Part shown: one piece after another, positions 15,189-24,206 of the stretch
Layout: each line of letters starts with the position of its first letter
Position numbering within the stretch: position 1 is the stretch's first letter
NCBI RefSeq assembly: GCF_003591035.1
Contig: NZ_QYUO01000001.1
Location: 2,604,001-2,668,000 of the forward strand
Source: Noviherbaspirillum saxi
GTDB lineage: Bacteria; Pseudomonadota; Gammaproteobacteria; Burkholderiales; Burkholderiaceae_D
Length of the DNA stretch: 64,000 nucleotides
Direction of reading: 5' to 3'
Made by a program: the position numbers and the translations under genes
The notes under the pieces: model-generated
Told to the model about the DNA's origin: nothing
What the model saw: only the letters and a program-made list of their open reading frames with translations
Databases searched by the model: none

Positions 15189-17558
15189 ATGAGCGCGGTT
15201 CTAGGAACACCCAAAGCGGGACTGGCGGACGATGTCAATGTCCGCCTCCATTTTTTCAAGAAGCTGCAGGCAGTCACAAACAAGATCCATGCCACAAGTA
15301 ACCTGGACGAGATCATGCTCGACCTGTCGCAGGATCTGTGCGATCTGTTCGATTGCGACCGGCTGACGCTGTATGCAATGAGTGATGACAAGACCTGCAT
15401 CGTGTCGCGGGTCAAAACCGGCCTGAATTCGTTCAAGGATTTCCAGCTTCCGCTGTCGCCGCAAAGCATTGCCGGCTATGCCGCCCTCTCGCGACGCGTG
15501 ATCAATCTGCGCGACGTCTATGACGACAGCGAACTGAAATCGCATTCGCCGGACCTGCATTTTCAACGCGGCGTCGACCAGCATACCGGCTACCGCACCA
15601 AGCAAATGCTAGTGGCCCCGCTGATCGACGAGCAGACCAATACGCTGCTAGGCGCAATACAGCTGATCAACAACCGTACCGGCGAAGCATTTTCGTCCGT
15701 CGCGGAAGAAGGCATCAAGGAACTGTGCAAAACCCTTGCCATCGCCTATACCCAGCGCCTGAAACCCGCCCCGCTGATCCGCTCCAAATACAGCGCGCTG
15801 GTATCCGAAGCCGTGCTGTCGGCGGCGGAGCTGGAACTGGCCACCCGTTCGGCACGCCGCAAGAGCGACGACATTGAAGAAATCCTGATCAAGGAATTCC
15901 AGGTCACGGGACCGATGATCGGTCAGGCGTTGGCAAAGTTCTTCGGCGTCGCCTATGAACCGTTCAAGGCGGACCGCACCAAGCCGGTGGAACTGCTCAA
16001 GAACCTCAAGCGCGAATTCGTCGAGCAAAGCCAATGGGTGCCGATCGAGGAAGGTGCCGAGGGCGTGGTCGTGCTCGCCATCGATCCCGAACATGTGCGC
16101 AATGCGCGCGTGATCAATAACGTATTTCCCAAGGCTCGCCTGAGCTATCGCGTGACGACCAATCGCGAATTCAGGCAGACGGCAGACCTGTTCTTCGACG
16201 CCGAAGGCGATCTCGCATCGGTCGGCGACCTGTTGTCCGGCATGGATGGCGGCGATGAAGATGATGGCGTCGAATTGTCGGAAGCCGACCTGTCGGCCGC
16301 CGCCGAAAACGAACTGGTCAAGCTGGTCAACAAGGTCATCGTCGACGCCTATCGCCAGGGCGCATCGGATATCCATATCGAGCCACGACCGGGCAAGGAA
16401 AAAACCGTGATCCGTTTTCGCAAGGACGGATCGCTGGAACCGTATATCGAAATTCCGTCCAGCTATCGCAATGCGATTTCGGCCCGTATCAAGATCATGT
16501 GCGATCTGGATATTTCCGAACGGCGCAAGCCGCAGGACGGCAAAATCAAGTTCAAGAAATTCGGCCCGCTCGATATCGAACTGCGGGTCGCGACCATTCC
16601 GTCGGCTGGCGGCGTCGAAGACATCGTGATGCGCATTCTTGCTGCCGGCGATCCGATTCCGCTCGACAAGCTGGGTGTGCTGCCGCACAACCTGGAGCGC
16701 CTGCGCGCCGCGGTCAGCAAGCCCTACGGCCTGTTTTTCGTCTGTGGGCCGACCGGCTCGGGCAAGACCACGACGCTGCACTCGGTGCTTCATCACCTGA
16801 ATACACCGGAAACCAAGATCTGGACCGCGGAAGACCCGGTGGAGATTACCCAGAAAGGCTTGCGCCAGGTGCAGGTCAACCGCAAGAGCGGCCTCGACTT
16901 TGCCACCGCGATGCGCGCTTTCCTGCGCGCCGATCCGGATGTCATCATGGTCGGCGAAATGCGCGACAAGGAAACGGTCAGCATGGGTATTGAAGCCTCG
17001 CTGACCGGTCATCTGGTGTTTGCGACACTGCACACCAACAGCGCGCCCGAATCGATCGTCCGCCTGCTGGACATGGGCATGGATCCATTCAATTTTGCCG
17101 ATGCGCTGCTCGGCGTGCTGGCCCAGCGTCTCGCCAAGCGCCTGTGTATCAACTGCAAGCAGGCATATGAGCCGAACGCGGAAGAACTGCAGCTGCTGCT
17201 GGCCGAGTATTGCGAAGAATTGCGCAATACCGACGCCTTCAAGGATGCCCAGGCCGGTCAGCAAGGCGTGCTGAAAAACTGGGCAAAGAACTATGCCGAT
17301 ACCAACGGCAAGTTCAAGCTATACAAGGCAACAGGCTGCGACCAATGCAGCAACGGTTACAAGGGGCGTGTCGGCCTGCATGAACTCATGATAGGCACCG
17401 ATCGCCTCAAGCGGCTGATCCAGGAACACAGCCGCGTCGCGGTCATGCTGGCGACGGCGCTGGAAGACGGCATGCTGACGCTGAAGATGGATGGCATAGA
17501 AAAGGTCTTGTCGGGCATTACCGATATCAAGCAAGTGCGCGCGGTTTGCATCAAGTAA
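15189..17558 (+). CDS. GAF-domain GspE/PilB-type secretion or pilus assembly ATPase
   Basis: 789-residue fusion. An N-terminal GAF domain (about 20-190) ends AIQLINNRTGEAFSSVAEE, again resembling the cyclic-nucleotide-binding NK-F-DE pattern. A GspE/MshE N-terminal domain (about 205-340) follows, then a complete hexameric type II/IV secretion ATPase: Walker A GPTGSGKTTT (520-529), Asp box around IWTAEDPVE, Walker B DPDVIMVGEMRD (582-593), a His box TLHTNSAPES, and the zinc Cys pairs CINC and CDQC. Standard GspE/PilB proteins are about 560-600 residues and have no GAF. No other secretion or pilin genes are nearby, so it is an orphan ATPase. It is divergent from the cyclase operon; control by cyclic nucleotide is inference. 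Confidence 0.9.
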   Translation: MSAVLGTPKAGLADDVNVRLHFFKKLQAVTNKIHATSNLDEIMLDLSQDLCDLFDCDRLTLYAMSDDKTCIVSRVKTGLNSFKDFQLPLSPQSIAGYAALSRRVINLRDVYDDSELKSHSPDLHFQRGVDQHTGYRTKQMLVAPLIDEQTNTLLGAIQLINNRTGEAFSSVAEEGIKELCKTLAIAYTQRLKPAPLIRSKYSALVSEAVLSAAELELATRSARRKSDDIEEILIKEFQVTGPMIGQALAKFFGVAYEPFKADRTKPVELLKNLKREFVEQSQWVPIEEGAEGVVVLAIDPEHVRNARVINNVFPKARLSYRVTTNREFRQTADLFFDAEGDLASVGDLLSGMDGGDEDDGVELSEADLSAAAENELVKLVNKVIVDAYRQGASDIHIEPRPGKEKTVIRFRKDGSLEPYIEIPSSYRNAISARIKIMCDLDISERRKPQDGKIKFKKFGPLDIELRVATIPSAGGVEDIVMRILAAGDPIPLDKLGVLPHNLERLRAAVSKPYGLFFVCGPTGSGKTTTLHSVLHHLNTPETKIWTAEDPVEITQKGLRQVQVNRKSGLDFATAMRAFLRADPDVIMVGEMRDKETVSMGIEASLTGHLVFATLHTNSAPESIVRLLDMGMDPFNFADALLGVLAQRLAKRLCINCKQAYEPNAEELQLLLAEYCEELRNTDAFKDAQAGQQGVLKNWAKNYADTNGKFKLYKATGCDQCSNGYKGRVGLHELMIGTDRLKRLIQEHSRVAVMLATALEDGMLTLKMDGIEKVLSGITDIKQVRAVCIK

Positions 17559-17564
17559 TCCGCG

Positions 17565-17728
17565 CTAGTGTAGTGTTTCACGTAGATTGAGACTTATAAA
17601 AGTGATGGATTTCGCGGCGAATCGAGGCGCACACCGCAGCAATAGCGAGCTATTGCGAGGATTTGCAACGAAGAGTCGGCGTGAAGGACGTACTTTTATG
17701 TCTCAACATGAGTGAAACACTACACTAG
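17565..17728. repeat. Long imperfect palindrome, copy 1 (164 bp)
   Basis: Outer arms CTAGTGTAGTGTTTCA (17565-17580) and TGAAACACTACACTAG (17713-17728) are perfectly complementary. The next arms TTGAGACTTATAAAAGT and ACTTTTATGTCTCAA pair with a 2-nt bulge. The centre holds the hairpin CAATAGCGAGCTATTG (17640-17655) followed by GCGAGGATTTGCAACG. It starts 6 nt after the ATPase stop and lies between convergent genes. A second copy with the same core is at 41843-42015. Confidence 0.75.
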
Positions 17729-17763
17729 GGTTGCGCCTGGATGCCATCCAGGCGCAACCCTAG
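17725..17763. terminator. Long perfect hairpin between convergent genes
   Basis: 19-nt arms (17725-17743 and 17745-17763, beginning CTAGGGTTGCGCC) flank a single C, so the real loop is a few nt wide. It abuts and shares CTAG with the long palindrome. It lies 12 nt beyond the fecR-like stop. No T-run is present on either side, so rho-independent termination is not certain. Confidence 0.5.
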
Positions 17764-17775
17764 CAAAATTCCACT

Positions 17776-18654
17776 TCATCTGACCTCGCAATCCACGTTG
17801 CTGCTATTGGTCAGATTGCCGCCACTGCCTGTCTGCGGCCCTGTCGATGAAGAGAATGCCGGCGGCGGCGAGAACCGGATGCCCGGGTTGTTGGGCAACA
17901 GCACCGGCGGAAGTAAACGGCTGGGGGAGAAACCGAACTGCCCCGCCGAAAAAGACTGACTGCCGCCGCGATTGCTCAAGTGGATCACGCCATCCAGTAC
18001 CTGCACATACAATCCAGGCGCACGTCCGCCGTCCGGAGCCTGAGCCAGCAGCAGGGAACCGGTCTCACGCATCGGAAGAACCGCAAGCGGCAAACCGCCG
18101 GCCGGCGCGTCGCTGACCGGCAAGGCGTTCGAATAGCTGCCAACCGACGCCACGCTGGCGGCCGCATAGGCAGCAAGGTCGGGCTGCGCAGGCGGAATGT
18201 ATTCCGCGACGAAGATCGTACCGCGGATGCCGATGGTCGCGGTCGGCGTATTCATGCCGAAACGTTCCTTGTTGCGTTTGCCCAGCGTGCCGGTAATCGC
18301 GCGCAGTCCGCCCTTGACCAGATTGAAGGTGGCGCTGTCGTTTTCAGGCTTTTCCTCGTCGAATGAAAAACTGTCGATTTTCATCTGCGTTCCGGGCCGC
18401 AGCGTGATCTCGCTGTTATCAACAAACTTGATCCGCGCGTAGGTATCTTTTTCGGTGATCAGCGTATCGCCCTCTTCCACCTGGGATTTGGCCGACAGCA
18501 CCTTGACCGTGCCGTCCGGCTTCTTTGCCAGCAGCGGGCCGCTGAGATTCGTGACCGTGCCCGCGACCTGGGCCGCGTACGCAAAGGTCGCCGCGCACAG
18601 CGTGCCGAGGAAGACCAGGGACTTAGTTGCAGTAAAGCTTCTTTGCAATCTCAT
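17776..18654 (-). CDS. Secreted FecR-domain protein
   Basis: 292-residue periplasmic protein: a signal peptide with cleavage near AYAA-QVAG (about residue 28), then a FecR domain (about 50-150: VEEGDTLITEKDTYARIKFVDNS, ITLRPGTQMKIDS, TPTATIGIRGTIF). A low-complexity Pro/Ser/Gly tail ends NVDCEVR. Unlike FecR itself it has no transmembrane anti-sigma part, and there is no sigma factor or TonB receptor nearby. Free FecR-domain proteins often occur beside CHASE2 cyclases and large surface proteins. Its start lies inside the 3' end of the tpsA gene (32-nt overlap), so it is very probably cotranslated with the two-partner secretion pair. It may act in folding or anchoring of the exoprotein; that is inference. 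Confidence 0.85.
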   Translation of the reverse strand: MRLQRSFTATKSLVFLGTLCAATFAYAAQVAGTVTNLSGPLLAKKPDGTVKVLSAKSQVEEGDTLITEKDTYARIKFVDNSEITLRPGTQMKIDSFSFDEEKPENDSATFNLVKGGLRAITGTLGKRNKERFGMNTPTATIGIRGTIFVAEYIPPAQPDLAAYAAASVASVGSYSNALPVSDAPAGGLPLAVLPMRETGSLLLAQAPDGGRAPGLYVQVLDGVIHLSNRGGSQSFSAGQFGFSPSRLLPPVLLPNNPGIRFSPPPAFSSSTGPQTGSGGNLTNSSNVDCEVR

Positions 18655-21600
18655 TTTTCTTTACTCCATTGTCTTGCTGGCTGCCGGTATTCTTCTTGTC
18701 GTCCTTGGCTTCATCCTTGCTCTCGGACTTGCTGCCACCCGAACCGGATCCTTTGACGGCCTGTGTCTGCGGCGCCGTGCTCGACGATTCGCTCGATGTC
18801 ACCGTGTTCGATATGGTGGTCGACACGGTTGTGGTGACGATGGTGTTCGACGTCGATGCAATCGTCTCTGCCAGGGTATTGCGCTGGGTCGGTGGAACCA
18901 TCGGTAAAACCGTACTGCATCCTTCGGCCGAAGGATTGGTCGTGCACTTGTTGGCGATCGGCACAACGGTCGAGCAGCCTTCCCGTGTCGGTGTGGCTGA
19001 GCACTGCGCGATGGTAGGCAGCACTGCACCGCAGCCTGAAAGATTCGGATCGCTGCTGCAGGCGGCCAGCGCCGGCAATACTACGGAGCAACCGGCGGTC
19101 GCCGGAGCGCTGGTGCACTGGCTTAGCGTCGGCAACACAACACTGCAGCCCTCCGCGGATGGCAAGCTGGTGCACGCCGCCACGGTCGGAAGTACAGCGC
19201 TGCAACCTGCAATGCCTGATGATGCGATGCACTGGCTTAGCGTCGGCAGTACGGCACTGCAACCGGCCGTCGTCGGCGCGGTGGTGCACCGGCTTAGCGT
19301 CGGCAACACGACGCTGCAACCCACAGTCGTCGGCGCAGCCGTGCACCGGCTTAGCGTCGGCAATACGACACTGCAACCGGCAGTCATCGGTGCAGCCGTG
19401 CATTGGCTTAGCGTCGGCAATACGACACTGCAACCGGCAGTCATCGGCGCGGTCGTGCATTGGCTTAACGTCGGCAGTACAACGCTGCAACCGGCAGTCG
19501 TCGGTGCAGCCGTGCATTGGCTTAGCGTCGGCAATACAACGCTGCAACCGGCAGTCGTCGGTGCAGCCGTGCATTGGCTTAGCGTCGGCAACACGACACT
19601 GCAGCCTGCTGTCGTCGGCGCGGTCGTGCATTGGCTTAGCGTCGGCAACACGACACTGCAGCCTGCTGTCGTCGGTGCAATCGTGCATTGGCTTAGCGTC
19701 GGCAGTACAACGCTGCAACCCGCAGTCATCGGCGCGGTCGTGCATTGGCTCAGCGTCGGCAGTACAACGCTGCAACCGGCAGTCATCGGCGCGGTCGTGC
19801 ATTGGCTCAGCGTCGGCAGTACAACACTGCAACCGGCAGTCATCGGCGCGGTCGTGCATTGGCTCAGCGTCGGCAGTACAACGCTGCAACCGGCAGTCGT
19901 CGGTGCGGTCGTGCATTGACTTAGCGTCGGCAATACGGCACTGCAACCGGCTGTGGTCGGCGCAGTCGTACACTGACTTACCGTCGGTAAAACCACGCTG
20001 CATCCTGCGGTTGTCGGTGCAGTAGTACATTGGCTAAGCGTCGGCAATACCGTGTTGCAACCCGCCTGCGAAGGATTTGCCACGCACTGATCGAGCGTCG
20101 GATCGGGCGGTGGCGGTGGCGGTGCAGAGGGTGGATTGGTTGGTGTTTGCGTAGTCGTCAGTGTTCCAGGATTGCCGCCCGCCACGATTAGACTGGTGCC
20201 GGACACCGCAGCAGTTCCGCCCGATCCAGGCACACCGCCGGTGAAGAAGCCATTGTCGCCGGAGGTGGTCGTGCTGGCATGCGAGGTGCCGTAAAACACC
20301 TTGCCGGTGGCATTGTTGAAAGTCAGCTTGAGCGGTGCCGACGACAGCGATGCTGCATACGACTTGTAGCCGCCCGAGTTGTTGAACGTTAGATCGCCGC
20401 CTACCGTCAGCTCTGCGCCGCCAGTCGCCTTGACATAGGCATCCCCGGCACTGGCCGTAATGGTCATGTCGCCCGAGGCGCTCAGCTTTACCACGCCACC
20501 CGTCGAACTGACCTGCGCGTTGGCCGCAAGGATGCTTCCGCCGATGTTGCTGATGTCTATCCCGCCGGAACCCGCCGATATGGCACCCATCAGTTGCAGA
20601 CTGGCGACGCTGGTCTTGACCTTGACAGAACTCGTCGTACCGGATGAATTGAACGACGACCCCAGCTTGCTGATGGCGTTCGTCTGGGTCAGGTCGATGT
20701 TGCCGGTAACGACGGCATGCAGATAGCCGGAGATGACCGTGAGCGCATCCTGTCCGATGGAACCGCCAAACATGTTGGTGTACATGCCACCGGGGCTGGC
20801 GTAATTCCCCTTGAACTGTATGGCGCCGCCGGATGCCGTGAAATTGATCGAGCCGGCGGTCACTCCGCTGGCAGCGGGGTTGATCGCGTTGAGATTTGCC
20901 TGGGTCAGACTCAATGCGCCGGGGTTCGCAGTCGCGCCGGCGATTTCCAGGGCACGACCGGAAGTATTGGTGTGCAGGTTGACTTGCCCTCCATTACCCA
21001 CCGACCCGCCGATCATGGTGCCGCCAAAGTCCATCTTATCGGCAACCACCTTGAGGTTGGTGGAACCGGTCACGCTTCCGCCTGAGCCCTGGGTAACCGT
21101 GCCGGTGCCGTCGGTGCTGTTTGCCGTAAGCGACACTTCGCCTCCGGTGATATTGGTCGACGATGCAATCTCCAGGCTGGGCGCGGACAGCGTGACCGCG
21201 CCGGTACCGGCATTGATGGCGCCGCTGACCGTGGCGGTGCCGGCTGTCGAACTGATGGTCACCGCCTTGTTCTTGGTAGTGATCGCGCCGATTTCCCAAC
21301 CGGCCGCCCGTCCGTTGGACATCGACAACCCGCCGGTACCATTGCCTAGCGGGTTAAGCGCAGCCACCACCTTCGTGACGCTATTGCCGGTTTCGTTGAG
21401 TGTGACGGGTCCCGGCGTTTCAAGATTCAGCTCGCCGCCGGTAATCTTCGCCAGGGCAGCCTGGCCGATGCCGGCCGTTGCATGCGTCGACTTCAGCTGG
21501 ATAAGGTTTGCGCTCGGCGTGGTAATGCCGGTGACGCCGTCGATGGTATTGACGTTGATACCGTTATACGAGGTGTACTTGAAATCCCCGCTGTTTGCCA

Positions 21601-24181
21601 CGCCCGCGATGACGCCGGTGCCATTCGATTCCATTAGCGTGACCGCTGCGCCGGTCGCCTGCACCGACGAGCCGCCTTCGATGGTAGCGCCGCCGTCCTG
21701 GGTGATTACCCCGCCGGATTTCAGGCTTAATGCCGTACTCACATTTTGCAATGCGCCGCCGGCTCCTCCCATCATCGCATTCTTGATGGTGAGCGAGCCG
21801 CTGGCCATATCGCCGATGAGCAAGGTGCCTGCGCTGACCTTGTTCAACTCAGCAATGCTCAGTTCAAGCTTCGCCGTTCCATCCGCAACATCCGATGAGG
21901 CGACATCGATGGCGGTGTCGCCGGTGACAGGAACAAGCTCGACGCGGCCTGCGCCGTTGGAAGCATTGACCGCCGCATTGATGGCCATCTTGTCGGCCGC
22001 CAATGCGATCGTGCCGGCATTGGTGGTCGAGACCGATGCCGAGACGGTCAGCAGTTTGCCCGCCGCGTTCTTGATCTTTACCTTGCCTCCGCTGGCGCCC
22101 TGCGCGATGCCATAGGTGGTTCCCTGCGCATCAATGGCAAGATCCTTGCTCAATGCGGTATTGCTGATATTGATGTCGCCACTGGCTGCGGTATTTCTTA
22201 CGTTGAGAAACGCGACGCCGGTCTCCATCGCGCCGCCGCTGCCGTCTCCGATCGCGCCGGCGGACGACATTTTCAGGTTGCGCGCATAGATGTATTTACC
22301 AGCCTGCATGTTGATTGCGCCGCCGGACGTCAGCGTGACCGTGCCGTCCGTTCCCGGGCCGCCTGCGCGCGCGTCGATATGACCGCCTCCCAGTGTCATG
22401 AATCCGCCGGAGGTAATCGAAATGTCGCCCCCATTGCCGCTGGCCGGCGTCGTGGTTGCGGCGCGCAGGACCACGGAACCGGTGCCATTCAGCGAGATCG
22501 CGCCACCGCCCGTGGTGAGTTTTCCGACCGTAATGAGTGCAGACTGAGGTGACGTCCCGGTACCGGTTTGCATCGTGATCGTACCGGTGCCCTGGGTCTT
22601 GAATTCAAGGTTGGGACCGTCGGAACTGCCGACGAGGTCGATACCTATGCTGCCGGTACCGTCAGTCGATGCATTTCTGGTCCTCATCGTCAGATTGGCA
22701 TTGCTCGGCAGTGTCACCAGGTTCGAGAAGCTGCCGGAGGTGGTGATCAAATCGCTGGCTTCGAGCACGATGTTCGTGCCCGGATTCAATCCTTGCAGTT
22801 CGGACTGGTAAATCGTGGTCGGCCCCGCGTCTGCAAAATTGATAGTTCCCGACGTGGTCGTTCCCTGGAATGTGCTGTTGCCATCGGCTGCGCCATCGTT
22901 GCTGCCGCCGGCGATGGTGATCACCGCCGGGTCCAGCAGCAATGTGCCGTTTCTGCCCGCTGGCGCGGCGACATCCACCTTGGCGCGGTATTCCAGATTC
23001 GTTTTGCCCGAGGTTTCGACCAATCCGCCGTCGCCGCCCTGCTGGCCGCCGCGCGCAGAGATGGAACCGTATGCGCGCGCCGTATCATCGGCCCACACAA
23101 TGACTTTGCCGCCGTTGCCATTATCGAGCGCATCGGCTTTGATCTCGGCGCCCTGACCAAAAAACGTACGGCTAGCATTGCGAATGGACGTGTTCTTGCC
23201 CTGGTAGTCGCCTCCGACCAGGACCGTACCGCCACCGGTGCGGCCGCTCGCATCGATTTGCGCGCCGTCGGCCATCCCTACGCGTTCGCCCAGGACCAGC
23301 ACCTCGCCGCCCTTGCCGGTGCCTGTCGCACTCGTGCGGCTGCCTGCTTCCAGTATGGCGTCGCCGCTGGCCTTGAACACTACCTTGCCGTTTTCACCGA
23401 CCACCGCACTGTTGGCATTGACGACACCGCGCTGCCTGACCAGTGCGCCATAGATGCCGGTACGGCCGCCCTGCGCAATGACCTGCCCGAGGTTGAGCGC
23501 TTCATCCGACGGGGCCGACAGCACGACCTGCAGGTTCGGATCGAGCGAGTCAATCAGTTGCACCGTATGGCCCGCGGCCAGCAGCACTTCGCCTTGCGGG
23601 GAGGTGATGATGCCGCTGTTGTCGATATTCGGTGCGATCAGGTACACCTTTCCGCCAGCCGGTGTTGTGATTGCACCCTGGTTCTTCAGCGCGGCCGCCT
23701 TGTCGCCCGCCTTGAACTGCATGCGGCCCGCGATGAAATCCTCGTTGCTGATATTGAGCGTTGATGCCACCAGCCCGTTGACATCGACCTGCGCGCCCTG
23801 GCCGAACAGGATGCCGTTGGGATTGACCAGGAACACGCGTCCGTTCGATTGCAATGCGCCCAGGATTTGCGAAGGATCCTGGCCGACGATGCGATTGAGC
23901 ACGCTGCTATTGGGGTTCTGCTGAAGGAAGCGGGTGACTTCGCCGGGATTGATGGAGAACGATTGCCAGTTGATGATCGCGCCCGGCGTGTTGGTAATCG
24001 ACAGCACATTGCCTTGCGCCGCGAAGCTGGCCTGGCCATTGACGACCTGCGGACCGACCGGATTGGCAACAATGGAAGCCGGAGCGAAACAGCCTGCGAC
24101 CAGCAGCGGCAGCAGCCTGCGCCGCAGTGCAGCCGATCGCGGTTCCCGTACCCGGTCATGGAAAGTGGCATTGTTCTTCAT
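18623..24181 (-). CDS. Two-partner secretion exoprotein (filamentous haemagglutinin family) with Cys-rich C-terminal repeats
   Basis: 1852-residue TpsA protein. An extended signal peptide (about 1-40) is followed by the TPS secretion domain: NPVGPQVVNGQASF, GAIINWQSFSINPGEVTRF, VLNRIVGQDPSQILG and the canonical NPNGILFGQGAQVDVNGLVAST. The middle (about 300-1330) is Gly/Ser/Thr-rich beta-helix-type sequence. A PPSAPPPPPPDP linker leads to 21 tandem 19-residue units (about 1364-1762) with two Cys each, such as QCTTAPTTAGCSVVLPTLS. A Ser/Thr- and Lys-rich tail ends KKLYCN. It is probably exported by the adjacent TpsB and held at the cell surface, perhaps by the Cys-rich region. It starts 25 nt after tpsB. 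The role (adhesion or biofilm) is inferred from the family. Confidence 0.93.
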   Translation of the reverse strand: MKNNATFHDRVREPRSAALRRRLLPLLVAGCFAPASIVANPVGPQVVNGQASFAAQGNVLSITNTPGAIINWQSFSINPGEVTRFLQQNPNSSVLNRIVGQDPSQILGALQSNGRVFLVNPNGILFGQGAQVDVNGLVASTLNISNEDFIAGRMQFKAGDKAAALKNQGAITTPAGGKVYLIAPNIDNSGIITSPQGEVLLAAGHTVQLIDSLDPNLQVVLSAPSDEALNLGQVIAQGGRTGIYGALVRQRGVVNANSAVVGENGKVVFKASGDAILEAGSRTSATGTGKGGEVLVLGERVGMADGAQIDASGRTGGGTVLVGGDYQGKNTSIRNASRTFFGQGAEIKADALDNGNGGKVIVWADDTARAYGSISARGGQQGGDGGLVETSGKTNLEYRAKVDVAAPAGRNGTLLLDPAVITIAGGSNDGAADGNSTFQGTTTSGTINFADAGPTTIYQSELQGLNPGTNIVLEASDLITTSGSFSNLVTLPSNANLTMRTRNASTDGTGSIGIDLVGSSDGPNLEFKTQGTGTITMQTGTGTSPQSALITVGKLTTGGGAISLNGTGSVVLRAATTTPASGNGGDISITSGGFMTLGGGHIDARAGGPGTDGTVTLTSGGAINMQAGKYIYARNLKMSSAGAIGDGSGGAMETGVAFLNVRNTAASGDINISNTALSKDLAIDAQGTTYGIAQGASGGKVKIKNAAGKLLTVSASVSTTNAGTIALAADKMAINAAVNASNGAGRVELVPVTGDTAIDVASSDVADGTAKLELSIAELNKVSAGTLLIGDMASGSLTIKNAMMGGAGGALQNVSTALSLKSGGVITQDGGATIEGGSSVQATGAAVTLMESNGTGVIAGVANSGDFKYTSYNGINVNTIDGVTGITTPSANLIQLKSTHATAGIGQAALAKITGGELNLETPGPVTLNETGNSVTKVVAALNPLGNGTGGLSMSNGRAAGWEIGAITTKNKAVTISSTAGTATVSGAINAGTGAVTLSAPSLEIASSTNITGGEVSLTANSTDGTGTVTQGSGGSVTGSTNLKVVADKMDFGGTMIGGSVGNGGQVNLHTNTSGRALEIAGATANPGALSLTQANLNAINPAASGVTAGSINFTASGGAIQFKGNYASPGGMYTNMFGGSIGQDALTVISGYLHAVVTGNIDLTQTNAISKLGSSFNSSGTTSSVKVKTSVASLQLMGAISAGSGGIDISNIGGSILAANAQVSSTGGVVKLSASGDMTITASAGDAYVKATGGAELTVGGDLTFNNSGGYKSYAASLSSAPLKLTFNNATGKVFYGTSHASTTTSGDNGFFTGGVPGSGGTAAVSGTSLIVAGGNPGTLTTTQTPTNPPSAPPPPPPDPTLDQCVANPSQAGCNTVLPTLSQCTTAPTTAGCSVVLPTVSQCTTAPTTAGCSAVLPTLSQCTTAPTTAGCSVVLPTLSQCTTAPMTAGCSVVLPTLSQCTTAPMTAGCSVVLPTLSQCTTAPMTAGCSVVLPTLSQCTIAPTTAGCSVVLPTLSQCTTAPTTAGCSVVLPTLSQCTAAPTTAGCSVVLPTLSQCTAAPTTAGCSVVLPTLSQCTTAPMTAGCSVVLPTLSQCTAAPMTAGCSVVLPTLSRCTAAPTTVGCSVVLPTLSRCTTAPTTAGCSAVLPTLSQCIASSGIAGCSAVLPTVAACTSLPSAEGCSVVLPTLSQCTSAPATAGCSVVLPALAACSSDPNLSGCGAVLPTIAQCSATPTREGCSTVVPIANKCTTNPSAEGCSTVLPMVPPTQRNTLAETIASTSNTIVTTTVSTTISNTVTSSESSSTAPQTQAVKGSGSGGSKSESKDEAKDDKKNTGSQQDNGVKKNEIAKKLYCN
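18894..20090 (-). repeat. 57-bp tandem repeat array (21 units) inside the exoprotein gene
   Basis: Twenty-one units of 57 bp encode 19 residues each with consensus QCT-AP-TAGCSVVLPTLS. The central units (about 2-15) are nearly identical, with T/A and T/M exchanges. The outer units are diverged, such as ACSSDPNLSGCGAVLPTIA. Because the unit is a multiple of three and lacks stops in other frames, long false frames open on both strands here. Confidence 0.95.
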
Positions 24182-24206
24182 GGTTCTACCCTGCTTCCTT
24201 ACTTGC

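Noticed and set aside
18669..20030. Open frames of 416 codons (plus) and 439 codons (minus) over the exoprotein repeat
   Set aside because: They arise because the 57-bp repeat is a multiple of three and lacks stops in other frames; they are repetitive, have no ribosome-binding site and lie in the coding repeat of the exoprotein.
18894..20090. Possible CRISPR array
   Set aside because: Repeats are head-to-tail 57-bp units with no unique spacers and encode an in-frame protein.
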